A DNA stretch of 64,000 nucleotides from Amorphophallus konjac (GCA_022559845.1 CM040128.1:226347643-226411642); one strand, 5' to 3'. Counted from the first letter of the stretch, positions 45,272 through 56,690 are shown. Translations and numbers: made by a program. Notes: generated by a model not told the origin, from the letters alone.

Positions 45272-47359
45272 TGATGCAGGATGAGACACGGACACGACAA
45301 GCTCGCGATCGTCCCTTAACGAGGGAAGCGTCGGACGTGCACGGTTAAGAAACCGGCAGTGAGCTAGGGTGGTCGGCTCTCTCGTGTGCCCGGATCGGGT
45401 CACGGGACGGTCACGCTCTCTCTCGCAGCAGCGGTGATATGAAAATATAGCAAGCTAGGTCCTAAATCATGCTCTCTAGAAGTGGCATAAACAAGTATAT
45501 TTGGAAATAAGCAAAATGCCAAGCAAGGAGCGAGGACGATACCTCCACGCGCTCGGCGTGGGGACGACGGACCCGGCCGAAACTCATACTCCCGGAAGAA
45601 TAATACATAAGATTACAGCAATACAAATCGCTGCCCACTCCACGCAGGGAGGTAAAGGGCTACACAATGGGGTCCGGGAGGACCGAATTCGGGTTGACGG
45701 GCGGCTTCTCGCGTTGATTCGGCAGCACCCGAACACGTGACGGTGGGGCCCACGTGCTGTCCGGTGGGACCGTGCGGGACCCGGTGTCACCACTGTGGTG
45801 GGGACACCTGTGGAAGTGTTCCCTGGGCTGGCGGCATGCTGGTTCACCGGCCGGAGGCCAGGCGGCTCCGTTCGGCACCGGTCAGAATGACCGGCCACGG
45901 ATCTGCCGGTTCTATTTTCCGGCGCGCGCTCCGGCGAGAACGGACGCTGCGATCAGCCCCGACGTCAGAATGCGACGAAACTGGCGCCATTGGAAAGCTG
46001 CTTCATTGGGCTTCAACTCTCTATGATTACAGAAAAATAACAAAGCCTGCACTTCCAATTGGAGAATTTTGAAGGTTGCTGTTGTATAGTGGCTTAACTC
46101 TCAGATCTGCAGGGCTTTCCTCTGAGAACTGTCGTTGACCGCAGGGTAGATGTCCGATTCATCTCTTGAGGTCTTTATCAAAGGTGTATGGAATTGAGCT
46201 AGGAAGACGGAAAAACTAGTTTTGACAAGTTTGGATGTGGCTACGAATTGATAGGATTTTTTCACTAATAGTGGGTCGGATCTGGAATCTGACTAAAGGC
46301 ACTATAGCAGAGATAGAAAATGAATTTTTAAAAATGGATAGAAAGCAGATCAAAAATCAGGCAAAATGGTGGATGTAGGGGATGATGGACAGAACTCCCA
46401 GTAACATTGGGAGGGTTTGGAAAATTCAAAAAGGTGGTCGGAGATGGGAAACTCAGAGCTATTGTCACTGTAGATAGAGACAAAACAGATATAGGAATGC
46501 AAAATGAATGAAATTGGAAAATTACTAAATGGAGGAGTTTGGATGTAAAAATTTAGGTGGAGGTGGGGATTCAAGGAAAGAACACACCCTCAAAATTTCA
46601 AATCCATCGAAGCTTGTGGCTGGTAGCAAGAATTCACGAACTACACCTCTGTCGAGTAGGACAGAAACTTGAAGACGGCTCCGCGACGGCTCGAAGGAGG
46701 CACGAACGGCGGCGGTGGCGGCACAAATGAAGATCAGAGGTTGAGAGGAGGAGATAGAAGATTGAAACACTCTAGAATGGGGGGGTTTGAGGAGAGGAAC
46801 CAGAGGAGAGAGGAAGGGGGCGCAAGATCCTTCTTGGCATTCAACAAAATTTGTGAATTTTCACTAATATTCATATGAAAATACAATCTTTTATATGATT
46901 CACATCAAATGCAATGTGAACCCTTGGATCTAGGGGTGGGGATTGAAGGGCTGGGATTGCATGCCACAAACACAAAAAAAAAAGAATATAATATGCAAGG
47001 GGGGGCGGCCTATTGACTAGAGGGGGGGGTTGAATGGAAGGTTGAAATGGTAGGTGGCCTACCTTGGACAAAATGAGCCACTTGTCTACCATGTGTCCAT
47101 TTGACCAGCCCACCCTTCTAGATGTCCACCTTGGAAGGTTGACCAGCCCCACAAGGTGACATGGACCAATGGGAGAGGGCTGAGGGCCCCCTTGCTGGTC
47201 CTACGGCATAATTGCATAAAAACCCACACAACCCATGGGAATGACTCCTTGACTTATAAAGCCTTACATTTGCATACAAACTCTCCCAAGGATATATACA
47301 CAAACTAAAAGGACATAAATGCAAAAGAAAAAGTACAGGCTCAGTGTCGATTCCCATCA
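45272..47359 (-). repeat. Element D LTR3 (2088 bp)
   Basis: TGATGC...CATCA, shared between interiors 2 and 3, with the same internal landmarks as LTR1. Confidence 0.9.
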
Positions 47360-47789
47360 ACTCTCCCCGGGTGGGAGGAACTCGACCCCGTCGAGTAGGA
47401 GTAGGGATGCTCGAGTACTCCGGCGGATCCGTCACCGTGCCAGGTAACGCGGGTACGCTCCACTCCAAGTGGTCGTCACCTGCTCATTCCATATATACTC
47501 GATATGCACGGACTGCTATAGGCTAAAGGTGGACACTCCGGGTGGGGCACTCTCAAAAGGGAAGGGAGCAGCTCGAAGTCTCACTAGGAATCACCGCTGA
47601 GTCCCTGTAGATGACTAGATCCGGGTGTAGATATAGAACTGATCCCATACTCATCGAGTGAGTCCAATCGCCTCTTACTCATAAGAGAATGATAACGAGC
47701 TTGCACAAGACACATGCAGACAGACATACCACACAAAGAAAAAGCACATCGACTCATCTATGACCCTAGACATACCTAATGTTAGTCCG

Positions 47790-49200
47790 ACCCGTACATG
47801 GGTGACGGCGGACCAGGACACCCGAATGTCTGCCATGCATGCATTTGACGTAACCAGAGGTTGACGTCATAGGGAACTCCTAGACATACTACGATGCACC
47901 AATCATGGACATTGGGCTTGGATGCGGAAGTCCGGGAGGTGCGAGTGGTTTAGAGGGATCGGGGAAACCAAAGTCTTCCTTACCCCCGAATGATGGTTCG
48001 GACCTATGGCTATGTGGAGTTTGCTTGGCCCGAGTGAAAAAGGTGGGATAGTGAACTCCGCGGAAGAAGAGTAGTGAGTATGAAAACTCAGGAGGTTCAC
48101 TAGTGAACAGGTCAAAAGGGTCGAAGAAGGTGTGACCCCATGAAGTGGGTTACAACATGACATGGTCCCAAGTTTGGAATTCATAGTCACCGTCATACAT
48201 TATGATCGGTGGGACGACGGACATGTGTAGAAAATAGGATTCCTCCCTTGGGCAAAAGGGAACGAAGTCAGACTCGGCCGGCATCGGGAGGAATAAAAGA
48301 ATCTCCGTGGTGACACACCCCATGGTGCACTCGGAGGTAATGGACCCGAAGGCTGGATGGGTGAAGCTAAGACTAGCGGGTTGGTCAAAGCCTCGGGCCA
48401 GTAGGTGTGTCAACTTCCATTGCGTGTCTAATCCCATAATAAGGTCATCCAATGTATCAATATGGTGACTAGACTGAAAGGTAGTGTGGAAGGACTTGAC
48501 GGGCACTATAGGTAAGGTGGGGTCCATAGAAGGGTAAGGATGTGGGACCAAGCCATCCTTGAGCCAACTAAGAAGTGGCTCGGCTATGTATAGCATACCC
48601 GTAAGAAACAGGGGTGGCTCGGGATGGACATCCTCTAAATGTGGCTCCTCGAAGGGAGGGCGGCTCCCATGATGGGTGGCTAGAGGGGTGGGCTCCAGGA
48701 GAGGTGGCAAGCATGAATCCGAAGGTGGAGTGGGCCACTGGGGTTGGGTGGCGGGAAAGATGAGGGTGCTCGAATGAGCCCTATCCTTAAGGATGATCTT
48801 GCCAGGTAGGTAAGGTGGGTATAAGGTGCAAGTCCTTTTGTCCCAGTCAAGATTAGCCTTTCTTTCTCCTAACCACATTTGCCCTAAAATGATGCATGGA
48901 CCAGCAAGTGTGCCGATCCTGCACCATGAACCATCGGTGTAAAGAACGGAGCCGACCTTCCTATAGAACTCAACACAAGCAAAATCACCATCACGGACAA
49001 TCTCGCCTATCTTGGAGAGAGACTCCACGATATCAAAAGCAACCCAATTATCAGACTCCCTATCGGTGAAATGGAGTTCCATTGTAGACCCATTAGGTAG
49101 AGTGGCTTTAGAAACGATTTAGGGTCGGGCTAGGAAGGCCTTGGCTTGGGCCACCAGAGATGACCACATGGACGCATGGCCTTGGGGAACGGCCATGGAT
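47790..49200 (-). pseudogene. Element D ORF, copy 3
   Basis: Same protein as copies 1 and 2. It has a TAA near 49,120 (TAT in the others) and shares with copy 1 the TAA near 48,150; near 47,930 one base is missing, shifting the C-terminal end. Open part 48150-49082. The start ATG region (near 49,196) is preserved. Confidence 0.75.
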
Positions 49201-49551
49201 AGCGGACATGGACATGCATACACACGGAGACAAGACACTAGACCGACTAATGCAATGGTTGGGACGCATGCATACTAAGGACAAGACAGCAAGACTCGGT
49301 ACGTGGCGGTGTTAATCGATCCGAAGATCACTCGCACAAGTGTGCGGCCTTCCAAATAGGCGTAGCCTAACGTTCGGACAACACCTTTTTATATACCGAC
49401 TAATGGTATGCAAATGCGACCCAAAAGACACTTTTTTTGTTTTTAAACAATGATGACCCTAAACACGACTTAGACAATGACTAATGGCTAGACGTAAATG
49501 ACACCCCCTTTTTTTTGACACCCTAGACTCAACCTGGCTCTAATACCAAAT

Positions 49552-51639
49552 TGATGCGGGACGAGACACGAACACGACAAGCTCGCGATCGTCCCTTAAC
49601 TAGGGAAGCGTCGGACGTGCACGGTTGAGAAACCGGTAGTGAGCTAGGGTGGTCGGCTCTCTCGTGTGCCCGGATCGGGTCACGGGACGGTCAAGCTCTC
49701 TCTCGCAGCAGCGGTGATATTAAAATATAGCAAGCTAGGTCCTAAAACATGCTCTCAAGCAGTGGCATAAACAAGCATATTTGGAAATAAGTGAAATGCC
49801 AAGTAAGGAGCGAGGACGATACCTCCACGCGCTCGGCGTCGGGACGATGGACCCGACCGAAACTCGTACTCCCGGAAGAATAATACACAAGATTACAGCA
49901 ATACAAATCGCTACCCACTCCACGTAGGGAGGTAAAGGGCTACACAATGGGGTCCGGGAGGACCAAATTCGGGTTAACGGGCGGCTTCTCGCGTTGATTC
50001 GGCAGCACCCGAACACGTGACGGTGGGGCCCACGTGCTGTCCAGAGGGACCGTGCGGGACCCAGTGTCACCACTGTAGTGGGGACACTTGTGGAAGTGTT
50101 CCCTAGGCTGGCGGCATGCTGGTTCGTCGGCAAGAGGCCAGGCGGCTCCGTTCGGCACCGGTCGAATGACCGGCCACGGATCTGCCGGTTCTATTTTCCG
50201 ACGCGCGCTCCGGTGAGAACGGACGCTGCGATCAGCCCCGACATCAGAATGCGACAAAACTGGTGCCGTTGGAAAGCTGCTTCGAAGGGCTTTAACTCTC
50301 TATGATTACAGAAAAATAACAAAGCCTGCACTTACAATTGGCAAATTTTGAAGGTTACTGTTTTATAGTGGTTTAACTCTCAGATCTGCAGGGCTGTCCT
50401 CTGAGAACTGTCGTTGACCGTAGAGTAGATGTCCGATTAATCTCTTGAGGTCTTCATAAAAGGTGTAGGTAATTGAGCTAATAAGACGGCAAAACTGAAT
50501 TAAACAAGTTTGGATGTGGCTACGAATTGATAGGATTTTTTCACTAACAGTGGGTCGGATCTGGAATCTGACTAAAGGCATTGTAGCAGAGATAGAACAC
50601 GAATTTTGAAAAATGGATAGAGAGCATATCAAAAATCAGGAAAGATGGTGGATGTAGGAAATGATGGACAGAACTCCCAGTAAAATTGGGAGGGTTTGGA
50701 AAGTTCAAAAAGGTGGTCGGAGGTGGGAAACTCAGAGCTGTTGTCACTGTAGACAGAGACAAAATAGATCTTGGAATGCAAAATGAACGAAAATGGAAAA
50801 TTACTAGATGGAGGAGTTTGGATGTGAAAATTTAGGTGGCGGTGGGGATTCAAGGCAAGAACACACCCTCAAAATTTCAAATCCAACGGAGCTCGTGGCT
50901 GGCAGCCAGAATTCATGAACTACACCTCTATCCAGCAGGATAGAAACTTGAAGACGGCTCCGTGGCGGCTCGAAGGCGGCACGAACGGCGGCGGCGGCGG
51001 CACCAATGAAGATCATAGGTTGAGAGGGGGAGATAGAAGATTGAAACACTCTAGAATGTGGGGGTTTGAGGAGAGGAACCAGAGGAGAGAGGAAGGGGGC
51101 GCAAGATCCTTCTTGGCATTCAACAAAATTTCTGAATTTTCACTAATATTCATATGAAAATACAATCTTTTATATGATTCACATCAAATGCAATGTGAAC
51201 CCTTGGATCTGGGGGTGGGGATTGAAGGGCTGGGATTGCATGCCACAAACACAAAAAAAAAGAATATAATATGCAAGGGGGGGCGACCTATTGACTAGAG
51301 GGGGGGGGGTTGAATGGAAGGTTGAAATGGTAGGTGGCCTACCTTGGACAAAATGAGCCACTTGTCTACCATGTGTCCATTTGACCAGCCCACCCTTCTA
51401 GATGTCCACCTTGGAAGGTTGACCAGCCCCACAAGGTGACATGGACCAATGGGAGAGGGCTGAGGGCCCCCTTGCTGCTCCTACGACATAATTGCATAAA
51501 AACCCACACAATCCATGGGAATGACTCTTTGGCTTATAAAGCCTTACATTTGCATACATACTCTCCCAAGGATATATACACAAACTAAAAGGACATAAAT
51601 GCAACAGAAAAAGTACAGGCTCGGTGTCGATTCCCATCA
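49552..51639 (-). repeat. Element D LTR4 (2088 bp)
   Basis: Rightmost LTR (5' LTR of the array in its own sense), ending CATCA next to the right CCCCA. Confidence 0.9.
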
Positions 51640-51644
51640 CCCCA
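51640..51644. repeat. Element D target-site duplication, right copy
   Basis: CCCCA, identical to 36726-36730. Removing D and one copy restores YETPTDCSPFSLVYG of the B integrase. Confidence 0.9.
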
Positions 51645-52061
51645 ACCGACTGTTCACCATTCTCCCTCGTGTACGGGTCGGAGGCTGTGGTGCCAATTGA
51701 ATTAGAAGTCCCCTCGCTGTGAGTCGCTATCCAATATAGACTAGTTAGTGGTGAGCGAACTAATGCAGAAAGAAGATTGGAAGAGGTTGCTGAGCTCGAA
51801 GGAAAGCGCCTCCGTGCGCAACAAAACATTCAACTATACCAAGCTCGCATGGCTCGTGCTTTCGATAAGCTGGTCAGAGGTCGAGAATTCAAGAAAGGAG
51901 GCCTGGTGATGGTCAAAAAGAGGGAAGTGATGGCCTCCAATCCCAATAGGAAGTTGGTCAAAAACTGGGTCGGACCATATATCATCCACCGAGTATATGA
52001 AGGGGGTGCCTACATCTTGGTATACCATAAAGGAGTCATCCAGTTTTCTCCCCTCAATTGA
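51645..52061 (+). pseudogene. Element B integrase, right part
   Basis: TDCSPFSLVYGSEAVVPIELEVPSL, then a TGA (CGA likely), then ERTNAERRLEEVAELEGKRLRAQQNIQLYQARMARAFDKLV and the C-terminal DNA-binding domain FKKGGLVMVKKREV...KNWVGPYIIHRVYEGGAYIL. Ends at 52061 with FSPLN. No chromodomain, as expected for a Tat element. Confidence 0.87.
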
Positions 52062-52119
52062 AAGCATATAATGCTGTATCACACGGCTCAACCGACACTC
52101 CCTAAGTGATCAGAATACC

Positions 52120-53225
52120 TTCACCTTGGTCTAGGGGCACTCCGCCCTGGCCAAACTACCCCTATCTTGGTCTAGGGGCACTCCGCCCTGGCCAAACTGC
52201 CCCTATCTTTGTCTAGTGGCACTCCGTACTGACCGAGCTACCCCTACCTAGGTCTAGTGGCACGTCGCCCTGACCGAGCTACCCCTATCGTGGTCTAGTG
52301 GTACTCCGCCCTAACCGAGGTACCCCTATCTTGGTCTAGTGGCACTCCGCCCTGATCGAGCTACCTTCACCTTGGTCTAGTGGCGCTCCTCCCTGATTGA
52401 GCTACCTTCACCTTGGTCTAGTGGCACTCCGCCCTGACCAAACTACCCCTACCTCGGTCTAGTAGCAGTCCACCTGATCGAGATACCTTCACCTTGGTCT
52501 AGTGGCACTCCACCATGATCGAGCTACCCTTACCTTGGTCTAGTGGCGCTCCGCCCTGATCGAGCTACCTTCACCTTGGTCTAGTGGCGCTCCGCCCTGA
52601 TCGAGCTACCTTCACCTTGGTCTAGTGGCGCTCCGCCCTGATCGAGCTACCTTCACCTTGGTCTAGTGGCACTCCGCCCTGACCAAACTACCCCTACCTT
52701 GGTCTAGTAGCACTCTGCCCTGATCGAGCTACCTTCACCTTGGTCTAGTGGCACTCCGCCCTGATCGAGCTACCCTCACCTCGGTCTAGTGGTGCTCCGC
52801 CCTAATCGAGCTACATTCACCTTGGTCTAGTGGCACTCCGCCCTAATCGAGCTACCTTCACCTTGGTCTAGGGGCACTCCGCCCTAGCCAAACTACCCCT
52901 ATCTTGGTCTAGTGGCACTCCTCCCTGATCGAGCTACCCCTACCTCGGTCTTGTGGCACGCCGCCGTGACCGAGCTACCCCTATCTTGGTCTAGTGGTAC
53001 TCCGCCCTGACCGAGCTGCCCCTATCTTGGTCTAGTGGCATTCCACCCTGATCTAGCTACCTTCACTTTGGTCTAGTGGCGCTCCGCCCTGATCAAGCTA
53101 CCTTCACCTTCGTCTAGTGGCACTCCGCCCTGATGAAGCTACCTTCACCATGGTCTAGAGGCACTCCGCCCTAGCCAAACTACCCTTACCTCGGTCTAGT
53201 GGCACTCTGCCCTAACTGAACTCGC
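52120..53225. repeat. 41-bp tandem array (about 27 copies)
   Basis: Unit near CTTGGTCTAGTGGCACTCCG plus CCCTGATCGAGCTACCTTCAC; successive TCTAG words at 52130, 52171, 52212, 52253 and 52294 give a 41-bp period. Variants alternate between ATCGAGCTACCTTCAC and CCAAACTACCCCTAT ends. Located just after the B integrase. Confidence 0.93.
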
Positions 53226-53241
53226 ATAATATCAACAACAT

Positions 53242-53753
53242 CGCCATTGCGGGCCTTACGCCTGAATCGGCACAAATCTATCTCTTGCGCCAGCATTATC
53301 CCCTTGCTGACGAATAAGCCCTTTTCCTCGGCGCAAGACTTCGTGTCCTAGCCGACCCTTATGCAGCAACGCCATTGCGGGCCTTACGCCCGAATCGGCA
53401 CAAATCTATCCCTTGCGCCAGCATTATCCCCTTGCTGACGAATAAGCCCTTTTCCTCGGCACAGGACTTCGTGTCCTAGCCGACCCTTATGCAGCATCGC
53501 CATTACGGGCCTTACGCCTGAATCGGCACAAATCTATCCCTTGCGCTAGCATTATCCCCTTGTTGACGAATAAGCCCTTTTCCTCGGCGCAAGACTTCGT
53601 GTCCTAGTCGACCCTTATGCAGCATCGCCATTGCGGGCCTTACGCCCGAATCAGCACAGATCTATCCCTTGTGTCAACATTGTCTCCTTGCTGACGAATA
53701 AACCCCTTTTCCTCGGCGCAAGACTTCGTGTCCTAGCCGACTCTCTCAACATC
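53242..53753. repeat. 128-bp tandem array (4 copies)
   Basis: Copies start at 53242, 53370, 53498 and 53626 with CGCCATTGCGGGCCTTACGC. Each has GCATTATCCCCTTGCTGACG in the middle and ends near CCGACCCTTATGCAGCA. Copies are over 90% alike by eye. Confidence 0.93.
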
Positions 53754-53759
53754 CTTCTG

Positions 53760-54020
53760 TTATATGAGCAAAAAAAAAAGAAAGGGATAAAAGAAAAATG
53801 GGGTTAAAAATAGAGATACCCCGCTGGACCTGTTCCTATATTCGGAACAAGGGCAAAAATGGCTATCACCCGGCTGCGGCGAAAACCCGAAAGGGCGCTG
53901 CATGCAAAATCGGGTACCCCGCCACGTGAAAACCCGAAAGGGTGCGTGGGCAAAAGCAAGAGGGGGTTGGCTTTGGCGAAAACCCGAAAGGGAGCTTAAG
54001 TCAGTAAAGTGGTGATCTAA
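53760..54020. repeat. Block with GAAAACCCGAAAGGG words, copy 1
   Basis: About 250 bp starting with an A-rich run and GGTTAAAAATAGAGATACCC, with three to four AAAACCCGAAAGGG words. A second copy lies at 54,797-55,030 on the other side of the 121-bp array. Confidence 0.85.
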
Positions 54021-54100
54021 AAATTTCTTCTTTATTCTCCTCCTATTGGAGCTCCCAAGGGACAACCATCAAAAGTCTCACCGGAAATCCCCTGACAAAC

Positions 54101-54720
54101 CCATGTTCGACCCTCATCATCATCGACGAGATTGGTCGATCTCTACCTTTAACTCGAACCTTTCATCCCTGTTAATAAACATACCCTTGCTTCGACATGT
54201 GACCCATGTCGATGAACAAACCCGTGTTCGAACCTCGTCATCATCGATGAGATCAGTCGATCTCTACCTTTAACTCGGACATTTCATCCATGTTAATAAA
54301 CATACCCTTGCTTTGACGTGTGACCCATGTCGATGAACAAACCCGTGTTCGACCCTCATCATCATCGACAAGATCGGTCGATCTCTACCTTTAACTCAGA
54401 CATTTCATCCCTGTTAATAAACATACCCTTGCTTCGACGTGTAACCCATGTCGATGAACAAACCCGTGTTCGACCCTCATCATCATCGGTGAGATCGGTC
54501 GATCTCTACCTCTAACTCGGACCTTTCATCCCTGTTAATGAACATACCTTTGCTTCGACATGTAACCCATGTCGATGAACAAACCCATCTTCGACCCTCG
54601 TCATCATTGGTGAGATCGGTCGACCCCTATCCCTCAACTTGGACCTTTCATCCTTGTTAAGAACTATATAGCCTTTGCTTCGGCATTCAACCAATGTCAA
54701 CGAACCAAACCAGGGCCCGA
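54101..54720. repeat. 121-bp tandem array (about 5 copies)
   Basis: GTTCGACCCTCATCATCATC recurs at 54105, 54226, 54347, 54468 and (mutated) 54589, a constant 121-bp period; a diverged sixth part follows. The unit includes GATCGGTCGATCTCTACC and CATTTCATCCCTGTTAATAA. Its CGACCC..TCA.CATCG core resembles the 77-bp array downstream. Confidence 0.92.
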
Positions 54721-54796
54721 CCCTTGTCATCATCGACAAGGCCGGTCGGCACTCTAGCACACAAGCTCTCCCTTATTCTGAATTCTTGGCAGAGTA

Positions 54797-55030
54797 CAAA
54801 AAAAGAAAGAAACGAAAATCGGGTTAAAAATAGAGATACCCCACCGGCCTTATTCCTAAACTAGGACAAGGGCAAAAATGGCTATAACCCGACTGTGGTG
54901 AAAACCCGAAAGGGCATTGCAGGCAAAATCGGGTACCCCGCCACGTGAAAACCTGAAAGGGCGCGTGGGCAAAAGCAAGAGGGGGATGTCTTCGATGAAA
55001 ACCCAAAAGGGCGCTTGAGTTAGTAATGTG
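54797..55030. repeat. Block with GAAAACCCGAAAGGG words, copy 2
   Basis: Matches 53,775-54,010 over about 230 bp, including the A-rich start, GGTTAAAAATAGAGATACCC and the repeated AAAACCCGAAAGGG words, with some decay (AAAACCCAAAAGGG). Confidence 0.85.
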
Positions 55031-55119
55031 ATATAAAAAAATGATGATGATAAAAAAATGATGAAATGAAATGATGATGTAGTAACGAGGTTATCCTCGT
55101 TCGTCATTCCGCTTCCACC

Positions 55120-56690
55120 TAAAACCCTTCCGACCCTTGTCACCATCGGCAAGATCAGTCGCTACCCTTTTGACCCTTGTCACCATCGGCGAGATCGGTC
55201 GCTACCTTTTCAGTCCTTGTCACCATCGGCAAGACCGACTACCCTTTCGACCCTTGTCACCATCGGCAAGATCGGTCGCTACCTTTTCGATCCTTGTCAC
55301 CTTCGGCAAGACCGGCTACCCTTTCGACCCTTGTCACCATCGGCAAGATTGGTCGCTACCTTTTCAGTCCTTCTCACCATCAGCAAGACCGGCTACCCTT
55401 TCGACCCTTGTCACCATCGGTAAGATCGGTCGCTACGTTCTTGGTCCTTGTCACCATCGGCGAGACTGGCTACCCTTTCGACTCTTGTCACCATCGGCAA
55501 GATCGGTCGCTACCTTTTCGGTCCTTGTCACTATCGGCAAGATCGGCTACCCTTTTGACCCTTGTCACCATCGGCAAGATCGGTCGCTACCTTTTCGGTC
55601 CTTATCACCATCGGCAAGACCGGCTACCCTTTCGACCCTTCTCACTATCAACAAGATCGGTCGCTACCTTTTCGGTCCTTGTCACCATCGGCAAGATCGG
55701 CTACCCTTTCGACCCTTGTCACCATCGGTAAGATCGGTCGCTAGCTTTTTGGTCCTTGTCACCATCGATGAGACCGGCTACCCTTTCGACCCTTGTCACC
55801 ATCGGAAAGATCGGTCGCTACCTTTTTGGTCCTTGTCACCATCGGCAAGACCGGCTAACCTTTCCACCCTTGTCACCATCGGTAAGATCGGTCGCTACCT
55901 TTTCGGTCCTTGTCACCATCAGCACGATCGACTACCCTTTCGACCCTTGTCACCATTGGCAAGATCGGTCGCTACCTTTTCGGTCCTTGTCACCATCGGC
56001 AAGACCGGATACTCTTCCGACCCTTGTCACCATCGACAAGATTGGTCGCTACCTTTTCGGTCCTTGTCACCATCGGCAAGACCGGCTACCATTTCGACCC
56101 TTGTCACCATCGACAAGATCGGTCGCTACCTTTTCGGTCCTTGTCACCTCGGTAAGACCGGCTACCCTTTCGACCCTTGTCATCATCGGTAAGATCGATC
56201 GCTACCTTCACGATCCTTGTCACCATCGGCAAGACCAGCTACTTTTTTGACCCTTGTCACCATCGACAAGATTGGTCGCTACCTTTTCGGTCCTTGTCAC
56301 CATCGGCAAGACCGGATACCCTTTCGACCCTTGTCACCATCGGCAAGATCGGTCACTACCTTTTCGGTCCTTGTCACCATCGGCAAGACTGGCTACCCTT
56401 TCAACCCTTGTCACCATCGGCAAGATCGGTCACTACCTTCTCGGTCCTTATCACCATCAGCAAGACCGGCTACGTTTTCGACCCTTGTCACCATCGGCAG
56501 GATCGATCGCTACCTTTTCGGTCCTTGTCACCATATGCAAGATCGGCTACTCTTTCGACCATTGTCACTATCGGCAAGATCGATCGACTTCCTATCGACC
56601 CTTGTCACCATCGACGAGACCGGTCAACTTTCTATTGACCCTTGTCATCATCGACAGGATCGGTCAACACCCCCATAACCTGGACCTTTC
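55120..56690. repeat. 77-bp higher-order array (40 + 37 bp subunits, about 20 dimers)
   Basis: CACCATCGGC recurs at spacings that alternate 40 and 37 bp after the first units (55221, 55258, 55298, 55335). The 40-bp subunit has GATCGGTCGCTACCTTTTCG; the 37-bp subunit has GACCGGCTACCCTTTCGACC; both share CTTGTCACCATCGGCAA. Because 77 is not a multiple of three, all three frames stay open and give look-alike repeat peptides; these are not genes. Confidence 0.93.

Larger units (their letters stand above)
36731..51639 (-). mobile_element. Element D: tandem LTR retrotransposon array (4 LTRs, 3 interiors)
   Basis: On the plus strand the order is LTR1 36731-38818, interior 38819-41011, LTR2 41012-43078, interior 43079-45271, LTR3 45272-47359, interior 47360-49551, LTR4 49552-51639. 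Each LTR starts TGATGC and ends CATCA. The reading direction is minus: polypurine tract beside the right end of each LTR and a tRNA-Met primer site beside the left end. Only the two outermost ends carry a target duplication (CCCCA), so the array is one insertion that grew by LTR-LTR unequal exchange or arrived as a multimer. Each interior has one ORF; no polymerase, so it is non-autonomous. Confidence 0.92.

Noticed and set aside
36971..51361. Small ORFs that recur four times (for example minus-strand MVPLLKPPHSRVFQSS... and plus-strand MLSGGTVQDPVSPLW...)
   Set aside because: They recur because they lie in the four D LTRs; lengths and frames differ among copies, and no domain is visible.
38577..51829. 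116-residue minus-strand ORF crossing the D polypurine tract (MEWSVPALPGTVTDPPEYS...)
   Set aside because: Present at every interior/LTR junction but in a different frame from the E-like pol tail, with no domain; probably an open shadow frame.
52120..53753. CRISPR-like look of regularly spaced repeats
   Set aside because: Plant nuclear context, no unique spacers of constant length, direct tandem units without gaps; these are satellite-type arrays.
55137..56678. Several long overlapping ORFs with SPSARSVATFSVLVTIGKTG-type repeats in all three frames
   Set aside because: They arise from the 77-bp array, whose length is not a multiple of three, so each frame rotates through the same peptide. 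No start context, domain or codon bias.
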